64,000 bases of DNA, from the NCBI RefSeq assembly GCF_019744875.1, contig NZ_JAIETU010000002.1:496001-560000 (forward strand), given 5' to 3'. Both the position numbers and the translations under genes were made by a program. Source of the stretch: Hyphomicrobium sp. GTDB taxonomy: Bacteria; Pseudomonadota; Alphaproteobacteria; Rhizobiales; Hyphomicrobiaceae. Every line of letters begins with the position of its first letter. Within the stretch, counting starts at the first letter, position 1. Shown here piece by piece: positions 1 to 9,400 of this stretch. The notes below the pieces were generated by a model that did not search any database, was not told where the DNA came from, and saw only the letters and a list, made by a program, of their open reading frames with translations.

Positions 1-54
1 CAGCAGGCCCACTCCCAAACCGATCACAAGTCCGCGCCGTTGTTTCCTCGTCAT
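1..54 (-). CDS. ccmE: Cytochrome c maturation protein CcmE (N-terminal fragment)
   Basis: Only the first 18 codons lie in the window (MTRKQRRGLVIGLGVGLL), and the gene runs off the left edge. The basic N-terminus followed by a hydrophobic stretch is the usual start of CcmE, the membrane-anchored periplasmic haem chaperone that hands haem to apocytochrome c. It starts 10 nt after the ccmI stop on the same strand, matching the ccmI-ccmE-ccmF-ccmH (cycHJKL) operon of Rhizobiales. The call rests on a very short peptide plus this context. Confidence 0.7.
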   Translation of the reverse strand, partial: MTRKQRRGLVIGLGVGLL

Positions 55-64
55 GCGTCTCGTC

Positions 65-1270
65 TCATTCCTTTGTCGGCAGGCTCAGGGCCTGCTCGGC
101 TTTATCGATTTCGGCGAGCGCTGCCGTCTCGGTCGCGAAATGGGTACGAGCGGACTTCAGCGCGCCGCGCGCTTCGTCATCCTTGCCCAGCACCTTATAG
201 GCGCGCGCGAGGCGGAGCCATCCGTCGAGATCCTTACCGTCTTTTTCGAGGCGGTCGGCCAGCCGTCCGACCATCGAGGCAATAAAGGCATCGCGCTCGG
301 CGGGCGACATCTTTGCGATGTCGGGGGGAGCGTCGCCCTGAGATGCGCCGGGCGTCTGAGGTTGAGAGGGGGCGGCGGCGGCGGGCGCGGCGGCAGACGG
401 CTTGGGCTCGTCCGGCACGCCCGCGATCCTCTTTTCGACCAGCGCCAGCCGATCGGACACGGCCTTGCGCCACGGTGCGTCGGCGGCGCTCTTCGTCAGG
501 ATGTCGCGATATTCGGCGGCGGCGGCCTGAAGATCGCCGTCCTGCTCCTTGGCGAGCGCCAGCCAAACACGGACCTCGATCCTGCTCGGCTCGAGTTCGA
601 GAATGCGGAGCGTCGCGCGGCGGACAGGCTCGGTCACGATGCCGTTCTCCGCCATCAGCGTCGCCTCGGCAAAGCCGGTCAGGCGGCGCACGGTCTCGCC
701 TTCGAGGCGATTGGCCTCCGCAAAGGCGTGCGCGGCGTCCGCAAAGCGGCCGAGACGCAGATAGACGGGCGCGATTGCGTTCCAGCCCTTACCGTCCTGC
801 GGATCCTCCCTGAGACGGGCCTCGACCCGCTGGATGAGCTCGACAATCCCGGCCGCCTGGTTTGCATCAGGGATGTCTTTGCTCTGGCGCTCGGCAAAGG
901 GGCGCGCCGGAAGTTGCGGCGAGCCCGTGAACACGTAGAGGCCGATGGCGAGCACGGGCAACGCGATGGCAACGGCAGTGTAGATGGTGCGGGCTCGGGC
1001 GGGATCGGAGGGGGCCGCGGGGCCGGCATCCGGCCCGGCGTTCGCGCGCTTGATGAGACGGCGCGCAACTTCCGCGCGGGCACCTTCGACGTCGCTGTCG
1101 CCGATCAGGCCGCGTTCGCGTTCCGCTTCGAGTTCGCGGAGCTGATCGCGATAGACCGCGAGGTCGGCTTCAGCGGGCGCAACGGCTCCGTTGCCGCCAG
1201 CGCGGAGCGGGCGAAGAAGCATCGCGACCACGGCCGCCGTCAAAAATGCAAAGCAAAGCCAAAGGAGCAT
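65..1270 (-). CDS. ccmI: Cytochrome c maturation protein CcmI (CycH)
   Basis: 401 aa. CcmI presents apocytochrome c to the haem ligation machinery at the inner membrane. The N-terminus (MLLWLCFAFLTAAVVAMLLR) is a membrane segment, followed by the typical cytoplasmic stretch (VYRDQLRELEAERERGLI). A second membrane segment lies near residues 95-115 (IYTAVAIALPVLAIGLYVF). Periplasmic TPR-like repeats follow (ARLREDPQDGKGWNAIAPVY; near the end DLDGWLRLARAYKVLGKDDE). A low-complexity Ala/Pro linker near residue 290 separates two TPR blocks. It is followed directly by ccmE and lies downstream of feuQ, as in other Rhizobiales. Length and topology are normal. Confidence 0.93.
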   Translation of the reverse strand: MLLWLCFAFLTAAVVAMLLRPLRAGGNGAVAPAEADLAVYRDQLRELEAERERGLIGDSDVEGARAEVARRLIKRANAGPDAGPAAPSDPARARTIYTAVAIALPVLAIGLYVFTGSPQLPARPFAERQSKDIPDANQAAGIVELIQRVEARLREDPQDGKGWNAIAPVYLRLGRFADAAHAFAEANRLEGETVRRLTGFAEATLMAENGIVTEPVRRATLRILELEPSRIEVRVWLALAKEQDGDLQAAAAEYRDILTKSAADAPWRKAVSDRLALVEKRIAGVPDEPKPSAAAPAAAAPSQPQTPGASQGDAPPDIAKMSPAERDAFIASMVGRLADRLEKDGKDLDGWLRLARAYKVLGKDDEARGALKSARTHFATETAALAEIDKAEQALSLPTKE

Positions 1271-1464
1271 TTGAAGCCTTGTCGCCTAAGTGTCCCGGTT
1301 CAATAGGGGGTGAGACTTGGGCCGACAAGAGGCGCAGGGCCGTTTGGGCGCGCCGCTAAGGTCGCACACAGCCTTAAATGTCGTGCGGCGCAATCATTAT
1401 GCTGCGCCGCAACGATAACAATCTGAAGGTGATCGGGAGGGTATGGCCCCCGTTAATGTCAGCG

Positions 1465-1935
1465 TTAGCTGACATTGCTCCAAGTGCCGTCGGGATTGCG
1501 GCAGGCGGTGCCGCGCATCGACTGGGGCTGGCCGTTAATGTAGATCTTGTGGGTGTAGTCGCGGCAGTCGATGGCGCCGCGCTTGTAGGGCCGGCTCGGC
1601 ACAACTTCACCGTAGCGGCCGTTGTCGGGGTTGCGCCACTGACGGGAAACACCCGACTGGCCACGCTCCAGCGCTTCGAACTCGGCATCCTGTGCGAGAC
1701 GGCGGTCCTGTGCATCGAGCGAGCGGCCGATTTCGCTGCCGACGATGCCGCCAACCACGGCGCCGAGGGCGGTCGCTGCGATGTTGCCCGTGCCCTTGCC
1801 GACCTGGTTGCCGAGAATGCCGCCGGCTACGGCGCCAACGACCATGCCCGTGTCAGCCTTGTTCGGACCTTCCCCGCTGCAGCCGACGAGGCCGATCGAG
1901 ACGATCAAAATTGCGGTAGCGCAAAGAGAGCGCAT
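1465..1935 (-). CDS. Glycine-zipper outer-membrane lipoprotein (17 kDa surface antigen-like)
   Basis: 156 aa from the ATG at MRSLCATAILIV; the ORF track starts 10 codons earlier, but those residues do not fit a signal peptide. There is a lipoprotein signal with lipobox IGLVGC. A glycine-zipper 2TM segment follows (GMVVGAVAGGILGNQVGKG and GAVVGGIVGSEIG). The C-terminal part has two Cys residues (IDCRDYTHKIYINGQ and TACRNPDGTW), as in the Rickettsia 17 kDa antigen family. It is probably a small envelope lipoprotein; the exact role is unknown. It is a single gene between ccmI and feuQ with gaps on both sides. Confidence 0.8.
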   Translation of the reverse strand: MRSLCATAILIVSIGLVGCSGEGPNKADTGMVVGAVAGGILGNQVGKGTGNIAATALGAVVGGIVGSEIGRSLDAQDRRLAQDAEFEALERGQSGVSRQWRNPDNGRYGEVVPSRPYKRGAIDCRDYTHKIYINGQPQSMRGTACRNPDGTWSNVS

Positions 1936-2110
1936 GAAGATCCCCGTGTTTGCCCGAGAGCACATCTCGGCCTCAGCACTGCCGAGCTAAACTCCACACG
2001 CCCAAACACTGCCTAGAATGTTGACTCGACTTCAAGCACATCCGCCCCTCGGTTTCTACGGGGAATCAGGCGGAAATTCGGCACTTATCACCGAAAAAGC
2101 GCCGTCACTT

Positions 2111-3484
2111 TCACGCGGCGGGAAGCGTGATCTCGACCTGCAACCCACCAAGCGGCGAGCGCGCCAGTTGCAGACTGCCTAGATAGGATTGAACAAGATC
2201 TGTCACAATCGAGAGGCCAAGTCCCGAGCCGGGCTTGCTTTCGTCGAGACGCACGCCCCGCTTGCCGATCCTGGCCCGCTGGTCGGCGGAGAGACCCGGG
2301 CCGTCGTCGTCGATGAAAATCGAGAGGCGGGCGCGCCCGGTTCGGGCCGGGCCGGGGGTCACTTTCACGCTGACGCGCGATTTCGCCCATTTGCAGGCGT
2401 TGTCGGACACATTCCCCAGAATCTCCTCTAGATCCTGCCGTTCGCCCGCGAACCGGACGCCGGGGGGGCACTCGATGCTGACCGAGATGTTCCGCTCGCG
2501 GTGGATTCGCTCGAGCGCACGGGCCAGGGGCTCCAGCACCTCGTGCACGGGCGTCGCGCGGCCGATCACGCCCACCTGGGCAGCCACACGCGCACGATCC
2601 AGATAGTGCGTGACCTGGTCGCGCATGATCGCGGCCTGCTCTGCGATCTTCGTCCCGAACGGCCCCTTGTCCTCGCGCGCCTCGTTGGTGATCACCGCGA
2701 GCGGCGTCTTCAGCGCATGGGCGAGGTTTCCGACCTGCGTGCGGGCGCGGTCGATGATCTCCTGATTGGATTCGATCAGCGCGTTCAGCTCCTGCTGCAG
2801 CGGCTCGATCTCGGCCGGCAACGCGCCTTCGAGCTTCGTGGCGCGCCCCGAGCGGACCTCGGCCAACCCCTGCTCGATACGCCGCAAGGGCAGCAGCCCG
2901 AAGCGGACCTGGAAGAGCGTCACGGCCACGAGCCCGACGCCGGTGAGGAACAACGCAATCGAAAGGCGCGTCATGAAGTTGGCGAGACGGCTGTCGAGCC
3001 AATCGATGGGGCCCGCGACGATGACCGAATAGCGCGGTCCCTTGCCGAGCGGATCGGGACCGTCGATCACCTCGACCATGCGGATGCCTTCGTGCGCGGG
3101 GCCGACGGCGTTCATCCAGCGGGCGCCGTCTTCGTCCGCCTTGACCTTGCGTTCAATGGGGAGATCGATTGCGGCATCACCCAGCGAGACCGAGCGCAGC
3201 GGCGGGCCGCCGGTCGGATCGAGCGGCTTGATCTGCCAGTACCAGCCCGAGCGGGGATCCTCGAAGAGGGGCTCGTAGCGGTTCTTGGGCGCGATGGGCT
3301 GGCCGCCGCTGCCCATGCTGTCGATGGCGATGGAGTTGACCAGCTTTTCGAGGCGCGCGTCGAACGCGGTCTGCAGGTCGTCGCGGTAAAGCTGATAGAT
3401 GATGAAGCCGGCGATCGGCAGCACAAGCAGCACCCACCCCGCCGACGTCGCGAGCAGCCGGAACGCGAGAGACTTAAACTTCAT
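2111..3484 (-). CDS. feuQ: Two-component sensor histidine kinase, FeuQ-like
   Basis: 457 aa. The N-terminus has a membrane segment (WVLLVLPIAGFIIYQLY), then a periplasmic sensor region of about 120 residues, and a second membrane segment near residues 170-195 (FMTRLSIALFLTGVGLVAVTLF). A HAMP-like linker leads to the phosphoacceptor H-box (GNLAHALKTPLAVI), an N-box (ILGNVSDNACKWAKS) and G-boxes (DDDGPGLS, GSGLGLSI). The architecture is PhoQ-like. The start codon overlaps the end of the response regulator gene by 11 nt, so the two are translationally coupled. In Sinorhizobium FeuPQ controls genes including a cyclic-glucan exporter; the target here is unknown. The assignment rests on the partner regulator and the adjacent ccm (cyc) genes. 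Confidence 0.85.
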   Translation of the reverse strand: MKFKSLAFRLLATSAGWVLLVLPIAGFIIYQLYRDDLQTAFDARLEKLVNSIAIDSMGSGGQPIAPKNRYEPLFEDPRSGWYWQIKPLDPTGGPPLRSVSLGDAAIDLPIERKVKADEDGARWMNAVGPAHEGIRMVEVIDGPDPLGKGPRYSVIVAGPIDWLDSRLANFMTRLSIALFLTGVGLVAVTLFQVRFGLLPLRRIEQGLAEVRSGRATKLEGALPAEIEPLQQELNALIESNQEIIDRARTQVGNLAHALKTPLAVITNEAREDKGPFGTKIAEQAAIMRDQVTHYLDRARVAAQVGVIGRATPVHEVLEPLARALERIHRERNISVSIECPPGVRFAGERQDLEEILGNVSDNACKWAKSRVSVKVTPGPARTGRARLSIFIDDDGPGLSADQRARIGKRGVRLDESKPGSGLGLSIVTDLVQSYLGSLQLARSPLGGLQVEITLPAA

Positions 3485-4151
3485 TGTCGCCGTCGCCGCG
3501 GCTCATGCGGTAGCCGAGACCGCGCACGGTTTCGATGGCGTCGTCGGGCAGCTTCTTGCGCAGACGGCCGATGAACACCTCGATGGTGTTGCTGTCGCGG
3601 TCGAAGTCCTGATCGTACAGGTGCTCGACGAGCTCGGTGCGCGAGACGACGCGCCCGCCGTGGTGCATCAGATACGACAGCAGGCGGTATTCGTGGGAGG
3701 TGAGCTTGATCTGCTGGCCGTCGCAGGTGACGCGCGAGCTCTTGGTGTCGAGGCGGATGGGACCGCATTCGATTTCGCTCTTGGCGTGCCCCGAGGCGCG
3801 GCGCACCTGGGCGCGCACGCGCGCGAGTAGCTCTTCCATGTGGAAGGGCTTGGCGAGATAGTCGTCGGCGCCCGCGTCCATGCCGGAGACCTTGTCGCTC
3901 CACCGGTCGCGGGCGGTGAGCAGAATGACCGGCATGTTGCGGGCGGTGCGGCGCCACTGCTCCAGCACCGAGATGCCGTCCATTTTCGGCAGGCCGATAT
4001 CGAGAATGACGACATCGTATGGCTCGGTATCGCCGAGGAAATGCCCCTCCTCGCCGTCGAACGCGGCGTCCACCGCATAGCCGGCGCCGGTCAGCGCGAC
4101 ATTGAGTTGCCGGTTCAAGTCTTTATCGTCTTCAACGACGAGTATTCTCAC
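3474..4151 (-). CDS. feuP: OmpR-family response regulator, FeuP-like
   Basis: 225 aa from a GTG start (VRILVVEDDKDLNRQLN); the longer ORF in the track adds 29 unlikely residues. The receiver domain has the acidic pair EDD, phospho-acceptor Asp in VVILDIGLPKMDG, Thr in LLTARDRW and Lys in AKPFHMEE. The C-terminal winged helix (about residues 125-220) has the OmpR signatures LTSHEYRLLSYLMHH and DSNTIEVFIGRLRKKL. The sequence closely recalls rhizobial FeuP (GEEGHFLGDTEPYD, LYDQDFDRDSNTIEV). It overlaps feuQ by 11 nt. A 193-nt gap upstream, shared with the divergent pip gene, probably holds the promoter. Confidence 0.88.
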   Translation of the reverse strand: MRILVVEDDKDLNRQLNVALTGAGYAVDAAFDGEEGHFLGDTEPYDVVILDIGLPKMDGISVLEQWRRTARNMPVILLTARDRWSDKVSGMDAGADDYLAKPFHMEELLARVRAQVRRASGHAKSEIECGPIRLDTKSSRVTCDGQQIKLTSHEYRLLSYLMHHGGRVVSRTELVEHLYDQDFDRDSNTIEVFIGRLRKKLPDDAIETVRGLGYRMSRGDGDNEV

Positions 4152-4344
4152 GGGGTTCGTCTCTCGAAGGCTGCCTCGGGATTGCGAGGGCTCCGAGTAT
4201 AGAGGGGCGAGAGAGCGGAGCCTAGGCCGTGTCCGCACAAACCCCTAACCGCCCGGCAAATCTCTGCCAATACTGCCGAGACTGCCCCAGCGGCCCTCCC
4301 GTCATGGCGCGCTGTTTCCTCACCCTCGAACGTGGAGCCCGTCC

Positions 4345-5301
4345 ATGCCGGAGCAGTTCCCGCCCATCGAACCCTACGCAAGCGGGTGGCTCGACGTTGG
4401 CAGTGGGCACGAGGTGTACTGGGAGAGTTGCGGGGCTCCGGACGGCAAGCCCGCGCTCTTTCTGCATGGCGGTCCCGGGTCTGGCTGTTCGCCCGGTCAG
4501 CGTCGCTTCTTCGATCCGAGCCTCTATCGCGCGGTGCTGTTCGACCAACGCGGTTCGGGGCGCAGCCGGCCGCTCGCGAGCGAGCCCGATGCCGACCTCG
4601 GCGCCAACACCACCGCTCACCTTATCGCCGACATCGAGATGTTGCGCGAGAGGCTGGGTGTGGATCGCTGGACCATTCTCGGCCTGTCCTGGGGCACCAC
4701 GCTCGGCCTGGCCTATGCGCAGGCGCATCCCCATCGTGTGACGGCGATGGTGCTGGGGTTCGTCACGACGACCTCGCGCCGCGAGGTGCAATGGATCACG
4801 GAGGATGTCGGGCGCATCTTTCCACGCGAGTGGGAGCAGTTTGCGAGCGCCGTTCCCGGCCACTTGCGCCAACGCCGGCTCGTCGATGCTTATGCCGCCC
4901 TGCTCGCCGATCCCGACCCTGCCGTTCGCGATCGCGCGGCAATCGCGTGGTGCGCGTGGGAAGATGCTCACGTCTCGCTCACGCCTGGGCATACGCCAGA
5001 TCGGCGCTATCAGGACCCGCCGTTCCGCCTGCGGTTCGCGCGCCTCGTGACGCACTATTGGCGCCACGCCGCGTTCCTTGAAGAGAACCAACTGATCCGG
5101 GATGCCGCCAGTTTGAACGGCATCCCGGGCGTGTTGATCCACGGGCGCTACGATGTCAGCGGACCCTTGGTGACCGCGTGGGATTTGTCGCGCCGCTGGA
5201 CGACCAGCCGGCTGCACATCCTCGACGACGCCGGACACGGCGGGGGCAACGACTTCATGCCCCTCGTGCTCGGTGCGTTGAGAGAATTTGCAGCGCTCTG
5301 A
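4345..5301 (+). CDS. pip: Prolyl aminopeptidase (proline iminopeptidase), alpha/beta hydrolase
   Basis: 318 aa, the normal length of the S33 peptidase family that releases N-terminal proline from peptides in the cytoplasm. Visible motifs are the oxyanion-hole segment LFLHGGPGSG, DQRGSGRSRP, the nucleophile elbow GLSWGTTLGLAYAQ (Ser catalytic), the acid region IHGRYDVSGP and the catalytic His in DDAGHGG. It is transcribed alone, divergent from feuP, and ends convergently 28 nt from the GTA lysin gene. Confidence 0.92.
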   Translation: MPEQFPPIEPYASGWLDVGSGHEVYWESCGAPDGKPALFLHGGPGSGCSPGQRRFFDPSLYRAVLFDQRGSGRSRPLASEPDADLGANTTAHLIADIEMLRERLGVDRWTILGLSWGTTLGLAYAQAHPHRVTAMVLGFVTTTSRREVQWITEDVGRIFPREWEQFASAVPGHLRQRRLVDAYAALLADPDPAVRDRAAIAWCAWEDAHVSLTPGHTPDRRYQDPPFRLRFARLVTHYWRHAAFLEENQLIRDAASLNGIPGVLIHGRYDVSGPLVTAWDLSRRWTTSRLHILDDAGHGGGNDFMPLVLGALREFAAL

Positions 5302-5329
5302 TCAGCCGCTCACGTCATGCTCCCTGCCG

Positions 5330-5605
5330 TCACCGCTTCGGCTTCAGGATCACGCGCTGGATCGGCTGATCGGCGCGCACACGGCCATAGATCGTAAGCA
5401 GCGTTCCGATCAGAGCGCCCACGGCCTGGACGGTCTCGACCACGCCGCGGCCTGCGCTCTCGATCAGATCGGGCGTCACGTCGATGCCGGTCACGGGCGC
5501 GAGCGCGGGCAGAACGCTCGACAGAACGGTCACGATGGTGCCCCAGATCGTGAGGGAATGCCCCCACCACTTTCCGTCGGACGGCATGCTGGGCGTCAGG
5601 TTCAT
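5330..5605 (-). CDS. Possible independently translated holin-like membrane protein (internal start of the lysin ORF)
   Basis: An ATG in frame with the lysin ORF (codon 281, MNLTPSMPSDGKWWG) is preceded by an AAGGAG Shine-Dalgarno sequence 8 nt upstream, so a 91-aa product could be made separately. It has a hydrophobic segment (SLTIWGTIVTVLSSVLPALA) and a second one (VQAVGALIGTLLTIYGRV), with a basic tail. Small two-helix membrane proteins of this type sit next to lysins in phage and GTA clusters and may act as holins. The sequence supports the internal start. That the separate product exists, and that it is a holin, is inference. Confidence 0.55.
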   Translation of the reverse strand: MNLTPSMPSDGKWWGHSLTIWGTIVTVLSSVLPALAPVTGIDVTPDLIESAGRGVVETVQAVGALIGTLLTIYGRVRADQPIQRVILKPKR

Positions 5606-6445
5606 ATCGGCATCTCCTTGCTCTGTGTTTGAAGTTTCACGATGGGTGTCGAGCGCGGCGCGGGCGCGCGAGAGCGTGACGTCGACGCGGCGCAGCCAGC
5701 CGCGTCCGAAGCGCCAGAAGTGCGGAAGCGCGCGGTAGCGGCGTTCGCGGATCGCGGCGTAGGCGTCGAGCGTCGCGGCTATGGATGCGCGCGCGGCGGC
5801 GGCGCGCGTCTCAGGGCCGACCTCGCCATCGATCGACACGCCCAGCGCCTCCTGCAGGCAACGGATCGCAGTGCCGACGCCGTGGTTCACGGCCGCATCG
5901 AAATGCATGAAGGCGATTGGAGCCGGCAGCGCATCGCAGTGTGCTGCGTCCCAGTATCGGGTGCGGTAGATCGCCGTGACCGTCGCGCGATCGATCGCCT
6001 TGAGGTCGCGGATCAAGCGGGCGCGATTTGCAGCACTGACCGCCGTCTTGCGCCATGCCGCGAACACCGCGAGCGTAATGCCGAGATTTGTCGGGCCCCC
6101 AGGGTCATGTGGATCATCTGTAAAGCCCCCTTCCATTTCGAGGACATGGCCGAGCGCGGGATCGCTGCCGCGCGAGAACACCGCCACCGCGCCCATGCGC
6201 GGTTCCGCAAGCGCTTCACCCCACGCAAGATACGAGCGCGCCATCAGCGAGCGCGTGGAACGGATGCCTGCTCTTTCGAGGGATGCCCCGCAGTACGCCG
6301 CGCACCATGCCACCTCGTCGCGCACGACGGACGCGTGCCCCGCATCGCGAAACATCGCAACGATGCGCGCGTTCTCTTTCGCGCCCGCGTGCTCGGCCTG
6401 GCCGAACTCGCGCCAGGCCTGACTGAGCCAGCGTTCGCTATCCAT
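5330..6445 (-). CDS. Chimeric GTA lysin: truncated CHAP-like (TIGR02594) + GH108 muramidase + holin-like tail
   Basis: 371 aa in one ORF. Residues 1-100 resemble TIGR02594 amidase/CHAP-like proteins, with nucleophile Cys48 in EVAWCAAYC and His100 in ALGHV, but the usual end of that domain is missing. At residue 101 the sequence changes directly into a GH108 N-acetylmuramidase (LEMEGGFTDDPHDPGGPTNL, catalytic Glu105 in EGG; second domain to about 265 with DGEVGPETRAA). Residues 281-371 are a separate membrane protein-like segment (WWGHSLTIWGTIVTVLSSVL). It is the last gene of the GTA cluster, 21 nt after the megatron gene, so lysis of the producing cell or wall penetration is the likely job. 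The in-frame fusion is unusual; whether both hydrolase domains work is unknown. Confidence 0.78.
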   Translation of the reverse strand: MDSERWLSQAWREFGQAEHAGAKENARIVAMFRDAGHASVVRDEVAWCAAYCGASLERAGIRSTRSLMARSYLAWGEALAEPRMGAVAVFSRGSDPALGHVLEMEGGFTDDPHDPGGPTNLGITLAVFAAWRKTAVSAANRARLIRDLKAIDRATVTAIYRTRYWDAAHCDALPAPIAFMHFDAAVNHGVGTAIRCLQEALGVSIDGEVGPETRAAAARASIAATLDAYAAIRERRYRALPHFWRFGRGWLRRVDVTLSRARAALDTHRETSNTEQGDADMNLTPSMPSDGKWWGHSLTIWGTIVTVLSSVLPALAPVTGIDVTPDLIESAGRGVVETVQAVGALIGTLLTIYGRVRADQPIQRVILKPKR

Positions 6446-6466
6446 GAGGGTCTCGTTGTTCGTTAG

Positions 6467-9400
6467 CTAGACGACGGCGATCTTCGGCGTACCGCGGCCA
6501 TAGGTGGCGCTGATCTGATAGACCGCGACCGACAGTGTGCTTTGCGGCGCGCCGAAATCGGCCGTCTGGTGCGCGGCGGAATACGCGCACGCGGGCGCCG
6601 TGACGGACAGCGTCCGCACAACCGAAAGGCCGGACAGCACATCGACCTCGTAGCGCTCGCTGTCCTCGGCGAGGGGCACTTCCGTTGCGCCCCAGTTGTC
6701 GCCGCCGATGCGGGTCCGCCGCTTCCAGGTCATCGCGATGTCGCCCGCGCTCCGTGCTGCACGAACGTGCGCCGGAGACAGCGGGCGCAGCCCGCGGCCC
6801 GTAAAAGCATGGATCGCCGTCTGATAGGACGCGTGAGAGATGTCGCGCGTGGCAGGACCGTAGCGCCAATTGAGCGGAGCGCCGACCTCGCCCGCCGCGA
6901 GCGGCACGGCTGTGACCTCCGGGCCGAGCAGCACGAACGATGCGCCTGCCGCGAGGGGTGCGCGCATTTCGTTCTCGGTGCCGGCCTGCCCACGCAGCAG
7001 GTTCGACAATTCATACGTGCTCGCGCCGACGAGGGTCGCCGTTTCGAATTGCAGCACCTCCCAACCGCCGTCCGGATTGCGGATCGCGGCGGCGTTACGG
7101 CCAGCCAGCAGTTGCGTGCGCGTCACCGATTCCAGCGCGCCGCTGCCGAGCTTGACGCGCACGCGCGTGCCGCGATCCAAAAGGCCCACGACGCCCCGCG
7201 GCAACGGATCGAGCGTCTCGCCCATGACGGCGGGAGCCAGCGGGCGCGCACGCAGATCGTAGCCCGCGACCTCGGGCGAGCCATAAACCGCAATCGCGCC
7301 CGGCCAGGGCAATTGGAACGCCGCGACATATCCGGCGTCCGGCGCTTCATCGCCGCGCAGGAGCGGCAGGTCGAGAAATTCGAGATACGGCGCGCCTTCG
7401 AAGACTGGCGTGTCGACCGGGCTTCCACGCGGGCGCGGGGCAACGCCACCGTAGACATCGGGATCGATGCTCCGGCCTTCGATTTCCCGCAGGCCGCGCT
7501 CGCCCACCTCCGTCACACGCACGAGCAGGCTCGATCCGCCCTTGTCGACGGAGACGACATCACCCGGCTCGATGGCAAGCGCGCTCGGCGGCAACTTGAA
7601 CGCCGCCCGCTCGCGCGCGGCCCAGGCTTCGAACAGCCATGAGTCCGCGATCTGCGACGCACTCTCGTGCTCCAGCACGATAGGCAGGTCGGCGCGCGCC
7701 ACGCGCCCGCTCGCGCCCGCAAGACGGCGCGCCTCGGATACGGCCTGCCGGTAGTCGCCGCTCGCCGCGATGTGGTTGACCTTGGCGGAGGCGGGCAGAT
7801 CCGTTTCCTGCGCGCGCGTCAGCGTCACGAGCGCATCGCCCGCGCGCTCCTCGACGAGATCGTCCTCCGTCAGGTCGAGCACGGGGGCTGCGGCTCCACG
7901 ATGGCGGAACAGAATGCGCCCTTCGCTTTCGAGACTGTCGAAGAAGTAGGCCAGCTCGAGCGGCTGCAAGGCATCGCGCGGTGACATCAGGCGGTCGATG
8001 ACGTAGCCCGGCACGACGCCCGCAAGCTTCGACGCATCGGGGCCTGAGACGCCATAGTCCGTCATGATCTGGTCGACCAGCTCGGCGAGCGGGGCGGCCG
8101 AGAAGCGTCCGTTGAGCCAATGGCCGAGCCGCCAGTTCTCGCCGTCGCTCCAGATTTCAAGGTTGTAGGGGAAGGCCGGATAAGGCCGCGCATCCCAGCA
8201 ATAGACGTGGATGCGCGCCAGATCGACCATGCGCGCGCCGTACACGCTCGATACGGGATTGAGCCCCGTGACGTAGCGCGGGCTCGCCGGATCGAAGGCA
8301 TCGATCAGCGCCATCAGATACCGGCGCTGCACCAGGTCGTCGCGTACGCCACGCGAGAAATAGGGATAGGCGGACTCGGCGCTCTTCGGGTCGATGAACA
8401 CGTTCGGCTGGTTGGCGCCCTTGTCGACTGCGGGGCAGCCGATCTCCATGAACCAGAACGGCTTCGACTGCGGCACCCACGCGGTGGGCGATCCGCTCGG
8501 CACGCCCGCCGGGCGGTTGTGATGGAGGTTGAGCCACCACGACTTGATGTCCTTGTAGCGAAAGACCCACGGCTTACCATGCCCATCCGTGATCGCCGTG
8601 CGCACCTGCAGCTCGCGGTTCGACGTGTTGGCGTAATACCAGTCATAGCCCTCGCCGCCGGCCACGTTGGCGCGCAGGTAGTCTCCATCGTAGATGGCGC
8701 TCGCGCCGGCCTGCGCATCGAGATGCGTCGTGCCGTCACGCCAATCGGCAAGCGGCCAGTAGAGATCGATGCCGATGGCGTCGATGCCGGCGGAGGCCCA
8801 GAGCGGATCGAGATGAAAATAGACGTCGCCCGTGCCGTCGCCCGGGTGGTGGCCGAAGTACTCCGACCAGTCGGCGGCGTAGACGACTTTCGTGCCTGGC
8901 CCGAGCACGGTCTTCACGTCTGCTGCAAGCGCGATCAGCGCCGTGACGAACGGATAGGTGGACGCGGCGCTGCGAACCCAGCTTAGCCCGCGCAACTCGG
9001 TGCCGATGACGAACGCATCGACGCCGCCCGCCGCCTTGGCCAGGTGCGCGTTGTGCAGCACCATGCGCCGGAACGTCCACTCGTTGGGACCGGAGTAGGT
9101 GACGTTCGTGCCTGAGATGGAAAAATGTCCGATCGCCGCGGTGCCGACGAAGGCCGCGATCTGGCTGGCGGCGGTCGCCGTCTTGTCCGCCGTGCCCGGA
9201 CGGCCCGGCGCGGGATAGCACGTGATGCGACCGCGCCACGGATAGGAGGGCTGGAACGCCGCCGCGCTATAGGGATCCGGCAGCGCGTTGCCGTCCGCCA
9301 CGTCCATCAGAATGAACGGCGTCAGCACGACGCTCAGGCCGCGCGCCTTGAGGTCGGTAATCGCCTGGACGACAGACGCATCCGACGGCGTTCCGCCATA

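Noticed and set aside
53-1306. Long plus-strand ORF opposite ccmI (417 aa)
   Set aside because: Antisense shadow of a clear CcmI gene in GC-rich DNA; no domain or plausible start.
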